Source: SpSt-333 sp040751955 (lineage in GTDB: Bacteria; Bacteroidota; Ignavibacteria; UBA10030; UBA8401). From it: a stretch of DNA of 25,857 nt. Location of the stretch: assembly GCA_040751955.1 (NCBI GenBank), contig JBFMFY010000043.1, positions 1 to 25,857 of the forward strand, given 5' to 3'. The notes below the pieces were generated by a model. That model ran no database searches. It was not told the origin of the DNA and saw only the letters and a program-made list of their open reading frames with translations. The position numbers and the translations under genes were made by a program. This document shows, piece after piece, positions 16,907 to 24,338 of this stretch; the first letter of the stretch is position 1; every line of letters starts with the position of its first letter.

Positions 16907-16943
16907 CAGTTGCGGCCGCCAGCAAGTGACGCGGCCGCAACTG
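16907..16943 (-). terminator. Perfect 13-bp GC-rich hairpin between the CBM-type gene and the TonB receptor gene
   Basis: CAGTTGCGGCCGC at 16907-16919 is an exact inverted copy of GCGGCCGCAACTG at 16931-16943, around an 11-base loop. It begins 24 bases past the stop of the gene at 16968. On the minus strand the bases after the stem are ATTAATAAC, not a proper U-tract, so it may be a weak terminator, an attenuator, or a stabilising hairpin protecting the 3' end of the upstream transcript. It would allow the symporter/CBM genes to be expressed at a different level from the receptor genes. Confidence 0.55.
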
Positions 16944-16967
16944 TCTGTAAGGAGGAGTACTGCGGAA

Positions 16968-19697
16968 TTATTTGACCAACATCATCTTCTTAACTGCGGT
17001 GTATGAACCGGCTTCAAGTCTATACAAATACATGCCGGTTGCAAGCCGTGAAGCGTCAAGAGTGACTGTATATGAGCCTGCATCCTGATGTTCGCCGACG
17101 ACATTCATCACTTCGCGACCAAGCACATCATAAATCTTCATCGCAACGAATCCGGAAACCGGAACGCTGTATTTGATCGTTGTTGTTGGATTGAACGGAT
17201 TCGGATAATTCTGCGTCAAGTCGAACGTGTACGCAATAGCACCATCTCTCACAACTCCGGTGGTCCACTTCGCACCGATCCATGTATGCGACCAATGCCA
17301 CATATCCTGCCACGAATTGTCGTTGTTGAACGTAGAGTAGCAGAGAATACCGTCTCGCGCATTCCAAGGCTCACCGGGATTGAATGGCTTGCCGTCGTTG
17401 TCGTTCACTGAAAAGTCGATCGGTATTCTCTTCCCTTCTACAGGAATGAATTTCTGATCGCCGGCAACGCTGTCAACCAACATCTGGAACGGAATGCGTG
17501 CTTCGATTGTGTATCCGGGGGTCAACGTTTTCTGTTTCCATGTGTAGTTCACGCCGGGGCGTTGCAATACTTTGAAGTTTCCGGGATTGTCAAGATACAA
17601 TCCGTATTTCGAGAAACGGAGATGGTAATCGGGTGTAGCACCACGTCCGTAACCGACATGCCGCTTTCCACGCCAGTCGTACAATCCTATAAAAAGATCC
17701 GGACAGTCAACTGCATAACTTGCTTGTGCATCAAGTACGCTGTCAACACTGACGATGTCATCGGTGATGTCGTACGCCACATACAAATTATTGTTATCCA
17801 CTGCAATGTATGCTTTTACCAAAAGATCGTTGTCGTTATCAATCGTTCCGCCTGTATTGACATGCCCTTCACCTGTTGCCGGATTTTTGCTGATGACGAT
17901 CGGTTTAATGTTCGCGGCTGTCCATTCACTTAAGCTGCCGTCGTTTGCATAATTCGCAGGCGCAGTTTTGGAAATTGTCGGAACACCTTTCGCCGTGTTT
18001 GTTACCGCAGAGCTAACACCTGCCTGCCCTTCATTTCCGACTTTATCTTTTGCATTTACACCATAATAGTATGTGATACTTTGATCAGTCACCGGTGCAC
18101 GCAGTACGTGGGTTGTTCCTTGTTGTGCTTCAGGAATATCGTACGGCGGCAAGTCTTCAACCGCTGCATCTTTGTAGTTTGTGAATGTGTTTTCGCTGAA
18201 GTACACATTATACTTTGCTCCGGCTTCACCCGGAACGTCCGTCCATGCTACAAGATTGACGAACGAGCCTGCAATACCCGCAACTCCTGTTGGAGGTACC
18301 GGCGGTGTGACATCGGTCTCCTTAAATCCTTGTGGTACCATTATGTCCACCATCATCGTCCCCTTGTCAAGCACTGAGGACCCTGTCGGTCCGTAATCGT
18401 TACCGTTGATGGAGTACTCAAATTTATACCCGCCGATTTTTGTGGTGCTGAAAATGCGGTCATCGTTTCCTTGACCGTCCGGATTTTGGAATCCCGCGGG
18501 AGTCAAGTTCCATGTATTCGAATCGAGCTGCTGCAGCGGAATACGTATTGTCACCCAATCGCCGTGAGCTTTCGTGATGTCAAAATCGAGAAGGGTAAAC
18601 CAGTCTTCTCTTTTTGCAGCACTGCTTTTGTCAAACAACACAAACCTGGCTGTAAGGCGAGGTTTGCCGCCGGAAGGGATGGTATCAAGCAGCGTAGCTG
18701 GAACAATGTTCTTCACCATGAGCAGCAAGCTGGTGTTTGTTGAAAGATCAACTGTGGCAGGGAATTCGCGCGTGAAGTTCACATAGCCGCCCCATCCTTG
18801 TGTTGCGTTCACTTGATAATCAATCACCAGACTCGATGCTCCTTGAGCCGGATTGATCGTACTGTCACGGACGAGAATATACCCCTTGTTGCCGGCATCC
18901 CAACTCATATTATCAAATGAATAGTATCCTGATGTACTGGCAACATTATCAAAATTTTCTACGGGAGTATAATTAAAATCGCCGCTGGTAATGAGATTGT
19001 CAAATAAGATTTCACCGCCAACCGAATCATCGCCTGCTTTTGGCGAGATAATATCAAACGCATAGCCGACGATTCTGTCAAATTCTAATTTTCCATCAAC
19101 TTTCGTAAATCCCCATGCAGTCGGAAGCGTAAACCCTTTGCTCGCATTGGGACCATCGGGGGTCGCCTCTCCAAGATCGACAAGCGGAATTTTCAGTTCA
19201 TTCCATCCCGGATCCATTGCAAACATCTTTGTTGTATCCTGATACACCCACAACTCTGTTTGTCCTGCGGAATAATATTTTTTTGCGCCATCTTCCCACA
19301 ATTTCATACGGAAGAAAACTTTTTCAGGTATGGTATCCGCCTTAACCGAATTGTAATACCACAAACTGATAAATTTGTTTGCGCCGAAACCATTGATGTA
19401 CCCCGAAGAATCCTTACGTGGTTTCATGTGAACGATTGTTACAAATCCTTCTCCCCACGATTCTGTCGTGGAAATACTGTACTTGTAACTCATTGATGCG
19501 TTCCCCTCTTTTTTCGTTGAGGTCACATCGGTCAATTTAACCATGGCTTTGCTGGATACAGCACCGATTGCGGTACCTTCGGCTCTGAAATGTGTATCGG
19601 CTGCCGCTGTTTCAAACCGGTACAGTTTCATTTGACCAAAGGAAAAAGACACCGCGACCATGAGAGACACAAGAGAAAGTAGAAAACGGTGTTTCAT
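16968..19697 (-). CDS. Secreted multimodular carbohydrate-binding-like protein with CBM9-like and T9SS sorting domains
   Basis: A 909-residue protein with a signal peptide (about 1-21, SFSFGQ). Two related jelly-roll-like modules occupy about 22-238 and 245-455; both have a GWGG/WGEG motif after a beta-strand and end with a DNL or MMVDIM strand, like CBM11/CIA30-type galactose-binding folds. A FnIII-like domain follows (about 463-568), then a CBM9/DOMON-like domain (about 585-815: DGSLSEW, NNNLYVAYDITDD, YTIEARIPF), and a T9SS sorting domain (NYPNPFNPTTTI to KKMMLVK). No catalytic motif is recognisable, so the protein is read as a surface glycan-binding protein. AAGGAG 8 bases before the ATG is the best Shine-Dalgarno in the window, suggesting high translation. 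It follows the symporter gene after 77 bases in which I see no clear promoter. Confidence 0.85.
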   Translation of the reverse strand: MKHRFLLSLVSLMVAVSFSFGQMKLYRFETAAADTHFRAEGTAIGAVSSKAMVKLTDVTSTKKEGNASMSYKYSISTTESWGEGFVTIVHMKPRKDSSGYINGFGANKFISLWYYNSVKADTIPEKVFFRMKLWEDGAKKYYSAGQTELWVYQDTTKMFAMDPGWNELKIPLVDLGEATPDGPNASKGFTLPTAWGFTKVDGKLEFDRIVGYAFDIISPKAGDDSVGGEILFDNLITSGDFNYTPVENFDNVASTSGYYSFDNMSWDAGNKGYILVRDSTINPAQGASSLVIDYQVNATQGWGGYVNFTREFPATVDLSTNTSLLLMVKNIVPATLLDTIPSGGKPRLTARFVLFDKSSAAKREDWFTLLDFDITKAHGDWVTIRIPLQQLDSNTWNLTPAGFQNPDGQGNDDRIFSTTKIGGYKFEYSINGNDYGPTGSSVLDKGTMMVDIMVPQGFKETDVTPPVPPTGVAGIAGSFVNLVAWTDVPGEAGAKYNVYFSENTFTNYKDAAVEDLPPYDIPEAQQGTTHVLRAPVTDQSITYYYGVNAKDKVGNEGQAGVSSAVTNTAKGVPTISKTAPANYANDGSLSEWTAANIKPIVISKNPATGEGHVNTGGTIDNDNDLLVKAYIAVDNNNLYVAYDITDDIVSVDSVLDAQASYAVDCPDLFIGLYDWRGKRHVGYGRGATPDYHLRFSKYGLYLDNPGNFKVLQRPGVNYTWKQKTLTPGYTIEARIPFQMLVDSVAGDQKFIPVEGKRIPIDFSVNDNDGKPFNPGEPWNARDGILCYSTFNNDNSWQDMWHWSHTWIGAKWTTGVVRDGAIAYTFDLTQNYPNPFNPTTTIKYSVPVSGFVAMKIYDVLGREVMNVVGEHQDAGSYTVTLDASRLATGMYLYRLEAGSYTAVKKMMLVK

Positions 19698-19705
19698 GAT
19701 GGTGA

Positions 19706-19711
19706 CTCCTT
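19706..19711 (-). promoter_or_regulatory. Strong ribosome-binding site (AAGGAG)
   Basis: AAGGAG lies 8 bases before the ATG at 19697. Most genes here have no recognisable Shine-Dalgarno sequence, so this one stands out and fixes the start of the CBM-type protein. Confidence 0.75.
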
Positions 19712-19774
19712 ATGTTAATGGAAGTGTTAATTAGTGAATTTGTAGTGACAGTAGAACTAAAAAAATCGCTACAC

Positions 19775-21202
19775 TTATGGTATCGGACGAGTGATTCCAA
19801 TCCGCAACAATAATTTTTGACCAACTCCCGATTTACTGAACCGTATGATACAAAATCCGCCGAACAACGTGACAAGGAGGATTTCAATTGCAATAGAATA
19901 CACGCTGGTGGAATTGAACAATGAATGTTCAACCCCGGCGTTCATGACAATGAACGATTGTAGTGCGTATATCTCTCCAACAATAAATCCAAACAACAAC
20001 CCGCCGGAGAGCCCTTTCTTGAAAACAATCGAAAGGAAGAATAAAGCAACGATCGGCGTTGTAAAGAATGCAAGGAAATCAATATACCACTGCAGCACAG
20101 CATTGCCGGATAATTTTGCGAACGAGAGAAGCAACACCGAAAGAAACGCAAATACAACCGTCGCAAGACGCCCGATCAGCACCTGCTCTTCGCCGCTGTA
20201 CCGGTGTTTTATGACAGGATAGATGTGAAGCGCAATGATTGATGCTGCGGATTGAAATGAAAGTGCGAACAATCCGATCATTCCGCTCAACAGACTTACA
20301 GCCACAAGGGAAGTACCAATCCCGACATCCAGGGAATACTGCGCCGTCGATTGCGGTACCGCTCCGTATAACAGCAGCACAGAAGAAACAGTGACCGCTG
20401 TGATGATCCCGGCAATCAATACCGATCGCGACGTATCGTGATCGGACCTGACCGCAGATTGTTTATGCACCATCCCGAGTTCGATCCACATGATCCAGAC
20501 CATCATGCACACGATGCCGATACCGGTGATCAGCGCGCCTGATTCTGCCGAGCCATTCGAGGCAAAAATTTCTGTCCCGGTCCGTACTGCGGATTGGAAT
20601 GGAAATGCTAATTGACCGTTGAATAGCATGGTACTTACAGTGGCAAACAATATCCCGCCGACAACAAATATTGCGATGAGAAGATTTGCATACAGCACTG
20701 CATTCAATCCGCCGACGAGCGTATAAATTCCTGCCGATACGATCATGGTGACGTGCAACCCAAAGTGGGATCCCTGAAACATTTCAGTAAGCAAGAAATC
20801 GCTTACATGAACATACATCAGCATCTGTACGATGCCGACAAAAATAAGCCCGTGAATGCCGAGAACCAACTTGCCTGCACTGCTGCTCGATTCAAAAAAT
20901 ATTTTGGCTGTGGGCACGAATATTTTACCGAATAACATCGGAATGAATACTGATGATACGATGATAACAATAGAGAGAAGTGATGATGAGTGCTGTGAAA
21001 TTCCCGGAAGTGCGATGACGAAGGTATTCAAAAAGAGAAGAAGGAATAACGAGAGAGCGATCATGATTGCGTGTTTGGAATTTTCAGCCCAAAAATACTG
21101 ACGCACGCTTCTTCCCATCGTCCTCGAAAAGAGCAGGGCAAAAAGAACCACGAAACCTATGAATCCATACAATATTGTATGTACATCCGGGATCAGAGTC
21201 AT
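19775..21202 (-). CDS. Sodium:solute symporter (SSS) family transporter, divergent
   Basis: A 475-residue inner-membrane protein with about 13 hydrophobic helices. Family marks: helix 1 followed by SVRQYFWAENSKH, matching the S-x-x-DYFLAGR position; AGIYTLVGGLNAVLYANLL at about 157-175, matching the SSS YTxxGGxxAVxxTD segment; WIMWIELGMVHKQSAVRSDHDTSRS at about 236-260; and LSFQSAASIIALHIYP at about 314-329, the helix that normally supplies serines for the Na+ site. Several positions differ from sugar symporters such as SglT, so the substrate is unknown; sugar, or another solute, is possible. It is the first gene after the regulatory gap at 21203-21378 and so the most direct candidate target of the neighbouring sigma-54 regulator. 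The ATG at 21202 gives a normal-length first helix; an out-of-frame ATG at 21206 overlaps it. Confidence 0.82.
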   Translation of the reverse strand: MTLIPDVHTILYGFIGFVVLFALLFSRTMGRSVRQYFWAENSKHAIMIALSLFLLLFLNTFVIALPGISQHSSSLLSIVIIVSSVFIPMLFGKIFVPTAKIFFESSSSAGKLVLGIHGLIFVGIVQMLMYVHVSDFLLTEMFQGSHFGLHVTMIVSAGIYTLVGGLNAVLYANLLIAIFVVGGILFATVSTMLFNGQLAFPFQSAVRTGTEIFASNGSAESGALITGIGIVCMMVWIMWIELGMVHKQSAVRSDHDTSRSVLIAGIITAVTVSSVLLLYGAVPQSTAQYSLDVGIGTSLVAVSLLSGMIGLFALSFQSAASIIALHIYPVIKHRYSGEEQVLIGRLATVVFAFLSVLLLSFAKLSGNAVLQWYIDFLAFFTTPIVALFFLSIVFKKGLSGGLLFGFIVGEIYALQSFIVMNAGVEHSLFNSTSVYSIAIEILLVTLFGGFCIIRFSKSGVGQKLLLRIGITRPIP

Positions 21203-21215
21203 TCATTGAGAGAAT

Positions 21216-21232
21216 GACACGAATTGTGCCAA
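21216..21232 (-). promoter_or_regulatory. Candidate sigma-54 (-24/-12) promoter before the symporter gene
   Basis: The minus strand reads TTGGCACAATTCGTGTC. The -24 half TTGGCAC is perfect; the -12 half has TG followed by T where GC is expected, so it is weak. Transcription would start near 21205, only a few bases before the ATG at 21202, giving an almost leaderless mRNA. The match is supported mainly by the nearby sigma-54-type regulator gene and the upstream dyads. Confidence 0.4.
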
Positions 21233-21291
21233 AAAAACTTTTTCCGTTTTCACCAAAATTGATACATTTTCAACGCATCGAATTCCCATTC

Positions 21292-21330
21292 TTATCAAAA
21301 TGATAGTAAGGAGAATTATCAAAAAGATAA
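21292..21330. promoter_or_regulatory. Tandem inverted repeats, candidate upstream activator sites
   Basis: Two dyads of the form TTATC-N5-GATA(A/G) lie at 21292-21306 and 21316-21330, 24 bases centre to centre, and both have an A-rich spacer. They sit between the response-regulator gene and the symporter gene. Relative to the candidate sigma-54 start near 21205 they are centred at about -94 and -118, the usual range for enhancer-binding proteins. They are read as binding sites for the regulator at 21379-22839. Confidence 0.5.
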
Positions 21331-21378
21331 CACACGCGAATTCTTGCCAAAATAAGGCGGTAGGTTTTGATCGAAGTG

Positions 21379-22839
21379 TTACTTTATTCCCAGTTCTTTG
21401 CACATCCGGTGGTAATTCGGAGGGGCGAGTCCGAGTTTTTTGGCAGCATCGGCATCGGAAGAAGATGTAGAGCGGATGAATTCTACATATTTTTGGCGGA
21501 CCAGCCGTTCCAATTGTCTCAACGGAAGCACATCCTGCATGGATGAAAAATTAAAAGCAGGTGTTGTCGTTGAAAGAGTCGATCCGTTGGCTGCAACTCC
21601 CAACGCAAATTGCACAGTCTCTTTTGTAATGACGGAATCATTGAGAAATAACAGTCGTTGTATCACATTCTTTAATTCCCGCACATTCCCTTTCCACGGT
21701 GCAAACTTCAGCATCAACATTCCTTCGTCAGTGATCTCTGGAATATTCTTCCCCATCTCGACGCTGAACTCTTTCATAAAATGTTCCACAAGCAGAGGGA
21801 CATCATCTACCCGATCGCGCAGCGGCGGCACGGAAATCGGCACGACATTCAACCTGTAATAGAGATCCTCGCGGAATCGTCTCTCCTCAACTTCCTTCTC
21901 CAGATTCTTATTCGTCGCCGCAATAATGCGCACGTTGACGTTGAGCGGTTCCGTCCGCCCGATTTTTTCTATCTCCCCTTCCTGAATCACCCGCAGTAAT
22001 TTTACCTGTGCGGTGATCGGAAGTTCGCCGACCTCATCGAGGAAAAGCGTGCCGTGATGCGCAACCTCGAACAAACCTAATTTTGAGGATGAAGCGCCGG
22101 TAAACGCCCCTTTTTCGTACCCGAAGAGTTCGCTCTCAACAAGTTCTTGGGGAATGCTTCCGCAGTTGATGGGGACGAAATTCTCCAGCCGGCGTTTGCT
22201 CCGCAGATGGATGTTCTGGGCGACAAGTTCCTTTCCTGTGCCTGAGAAACCGGTGATAAGAACATTCACATCGGATTCCGCACATCGCTTGATCTCATCG
22301 CGCAAGTGTTCAATAGCGGGTGAAACACCGATGATTTGTTTCCGCGTGAGCGACTCCTCGATGTCGCGCATTAATTTCTTTTTTGTTTTGTTCTGTTCCC
22401 GTTCGAGCATGCATCGGTTGAATGCATTGAAGATCGACAGAATGAAATCGGTCGGCTGATAAATGTACTCTTCGATATCGCCCGGATATTTTGTGCAGTA
22501 CCAAAACGCACCAGCCGACATGAGGCTGTTTGCGAAATTGTAATCAATCACATTCACCGTCATTTTTGTAATGACGATGATTTGAAGCGATGGATCGATT
22601 TTCTTTATTTCATGGATCAGATTTTCCCCCATCAAACCGCCGGCAATCTGGAAATCCATGATAACAACATCGAATGTGCTGTCCTTTGCGCCGAGCATCT
22701 CCAGTGCAACCCTGCCGTTAGAAACCACTTTCGCAATATGGATTTTTTGCGAGAACGGCTTGATCGTGTTACGCACTCTGCGTACATCAAACTCCTCGTC
22801 TTCAATCAACAGTACCTGTATTTTCTTTTCCACTGACAT
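21379..22839 (-). CDS. Sigma-54-dependent response regulator (NtrC-type)
   Basis: A 486-residue transcription activator. The receiver domain (about 5-125) has acidic residues in LLIEDEE, phosphoacceptor Asp62 in VIMDFQIAG, Thr91 and Lys117. The AAA+ sigma-54 interaction domain (about 168-410) has Walker A GFSGTGKE (197-204, Phe where Glu is usual), GAFTGA (244-249) for contact with sigma-54, Walker B GTLFLDE and the REDLYYRLN arginine region. A Fis-type helix-turn-helix ends the protein (about 438-486, DADAAKKLGLAPPNYHRMCKELGI). All parts needed for phosphorylation-dependent activation are present. Its ATG is one base after the kinase stop codon, so kinase and regulator are translated together. 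An in-frame extension to 22974 lies inside the kinase gene and is rejected. Likely targets are the polysaccharide genes downstream. Confidence 0.95.
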   Translation of the reverse strand: MSVEKKIQVLLIEDEEFDVRRVRNTIKPFSQKIHIAKVVSNGRVALEMLGAKDSTFDVVIMDFQIAGGLMGENLIHEIKKIDPSLQIIVITKMTVNVIDYNFANSLMSAGAFWYCTKYPGDIEEYIYQPTDFILSIFNAFNRCMLEREQNKTKKKLMRDIEESLTRKQIIGVSPAIEHLRDEIKRCAESDVNVLITGFSGTGKELVAQNIHLRSKRRLENFVPINCGSIPQELVESELFGYEKGAFTGASSSKLGLFEVAHHGTLFLDEVGELPITAQVKLLRVIQEGEIEKIGRTEPLNVNVRIIAATNKNLEKEVEERRFREDLYYRLNVVPISVPPLRDRVDDVPLLVEHFMKEFSVEMGKNIPEITDEGMLMLKFAPWKGNVRELKNVIQRLLFLNDSVITKETVQFALGVAANGSTLSTTTPAFNFSSMQDVLPLRQLERLVRQKYVEFIRSTSSSDADAAKKLGLAPPNYHRMCKELGIK

Positions 22840-22840
22840 T

Positions 22841-24334
22841 CTACTTGTTCGGAACGATGAATGTAAATTTGCATCCCCGATCGGGCAGATTTTCCGCATC
22901 CAGCACCCATCCGCATCGTTGTGTCGCAATTTCGTACGCAATGTAGCAGCCATAGCCGCTGTGCTGAGTTCCACCGATCCTTTTTGTGGATGTATGTTCC
23001 AAAAATATTTTCTTCATTCCCTTTGCGTCCCGTTCCAGCAGCCACGGCTCAATTCCGTTGCCGTTGTCCATAATTATTACGCGCGTCTGCTGGGTATGGA
23101 TATCGAATTCCGTTTTCAGTGTAATGGTAACGATGTTGTTCTCTGCATGATCGACGGAATTCTGGATGATCGGCTCGAACACTTCCCACGCGACGAATTC
23201 GTTGATGTGCGATATCGGTATCGAATCGTCAAGCTCAAGTTTGAATGTGATCGCATCCGATGCAAGGGAGAGCCGTTTGAAAACATGATCTACAAGGAAC
23301 CGAAGCACATCGTTCAGATTCGTGTTAAAAATCTGGCTGCGGATCGTCTGCACGGGAGGATTGTACCACTTCATGTCGTAAATGACGCGAGCAATGAAGT
23401 TCGCATACTTGTTGATCCGGATTTTGATTACATCAATTGTTTCAGGCGTCATCGAACGGATATCTTCTTTGATGAAGCCCATGATCTTTTCCGCTTTGTG
23501 GTGCGTGTGGTAGATCCGTTTTGTGAAGAGCAATTCATTTTCGATGTTGATCTGCTCGGCAAGGTGCCGCTTCTGTTCTTCGAACAGCAATTCCTGCGCT
23601 TTGTTCCGCTCTTTCAATGTGTAGGAAGAAATGTAGAACATTGCGAGCAACCCGAAGAGTATCAACGCCGAATACGTGATCGATGTTTCGTCATATCCCG
23701 AGATCATCTCGTTGGTAATGACGCTGAAATCCGGTTTGTTCCGCATGTACACCGCCCCGGCAAGTTCGCCCCGCGGTACAAACGGGACAAAAATATGGAA
23801 CGTCTGTTCTTCCGCAACGATTGTGTGCACCTGCTCTTTGGCGGCGAATTCTTTTTCCATTGCTGCATACAACCGTATCGCTTCGTCGTGTTCCCTCGAC
23901 GGAGGAGGCAGTTTTTTTTGATCGCCGAAGATATAGGAATAGAGAACGTATCCGTCATCGATCGCATGCAGCACCGAATCCACTTTCACCAGCAGACAGA
24001 TCTCGTGAACATTCTGCTGAAGGTACTGCTGGCTGAGGATGATGTTCAGATCTTGAATGATCTTATTCACCTCGTGCTGCTTGAGTTGTTCATTCTTCGA
24101 GCGTGACTCAAGAAGCAGCTCCAGCGAAGTTGTTGTTAGGTTTGCGAGACGTTCGGCAGAATCTTGCTGATACCATTCCTGTGTGCTGACAAGAATTTTT
24201 TGCAGCGAGATCTTATGGACAAAGGAAATGATGATTTGAAAGATGATCAGGATGACAAACAGTACCGTCAGGTGCCGGATCTCGAACCGGTACTGTCCGA
24301 TACTTTCTCTCAACCGCGAAATGGTCTCTTTCAT
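22841..24334 (-). CDS. Membrane sensor histidine kinase
   Basis: A 497-residue kinase. TM1 about 21-39 and TM2 about 219-237 enclose a roughly 180-residue periplasmic domain whose end (FHIFVPFVPRGELAGAVYM) resembles Cache-type sensor folds. A coiled coil follows TM2 (about 240-270). The phosphoacceptor is probably a His in RIYHTHHKAEKIMGF (His276, 278 or 279); the surrounding box is atypical of the common HisKA motif. The ATPase domain has the N-box EPIIQNSVDHAE (Glu387, Asn392), the G1 box MDNGNGIE (Asp423) and G2 HSGYGCYIA. It starts 4 bases after the stop of the binding-protein-like gene and ends one base before the regulator ATG, so the three form one operon. It presumably senses a glycan-derived signal, directly or through the binding protein. 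Confidence 0.92.
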   Translation of the reverse strand: MKETISRLRESIGQYRFEIRHLTVLFVILIIFQIIISFVHKISLQKILVSTQEWYQQDSAERLANLTTTSLELLLESRSKNEQLKQHEVNKIIQDLNIILSQQYLQQNVHEICLLVKVDSVLHAIDDGYVLYSYIFGDQKKLPPPSREHDEAIRLYAAMEKEFAAKEQVHTIVAEEQTFHIFVPFVPRGELAGAVYMRNKPDFSVITNEMISGYDETSITYSALILFGLLAMFYISSYTLKERNKAQELLFEEQKRHLAEQINIENELLFTKRIYHTHHKAEKIMGFIKEDIRSMTPETIDVIKIRINKYANFIARVIYDMKWYNPPVQTIRSQIFNTNLNDVLRFLVDHVFKRLSLASDAITFKLELDDSIPISHINEFVAWEVFEPIIQNSVDHAENNIVTITLKTEFDIHTQQTRVIIMDNGNGIEPWLLERDAKGMKKIFLEHTSTKRIGGTQHSGYGCYIAYEIATQRCGWVLDAENLPDRGCKFTFIVPNK

Positions 24335-24338
24335 CGCT

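Noticed and set aside
16912..16939. GCGGCCGC pair as a cloning-linker artefact
   Set aside because: The symmetry continues beyond the octamers (CAGTT/AACTG) and both genes around it are intact, so a natural hairpin is the simpler reading.
21331..21350. TTGGCAAGAATTCGCG as a second sigma-54 promoter
   Set aside because: The distance between the GG and GC elements is one base too short, and the dyads would then lie at the start site rather than upstream.
22658..24106. Long plus-strand open frame of about 480 residues
   Set aside because: It lies opposite the histidine kinase and regulator genes, is rich in Arg/His/Phe/Cys with no domain signs, and is best explained as an antisense shadow.
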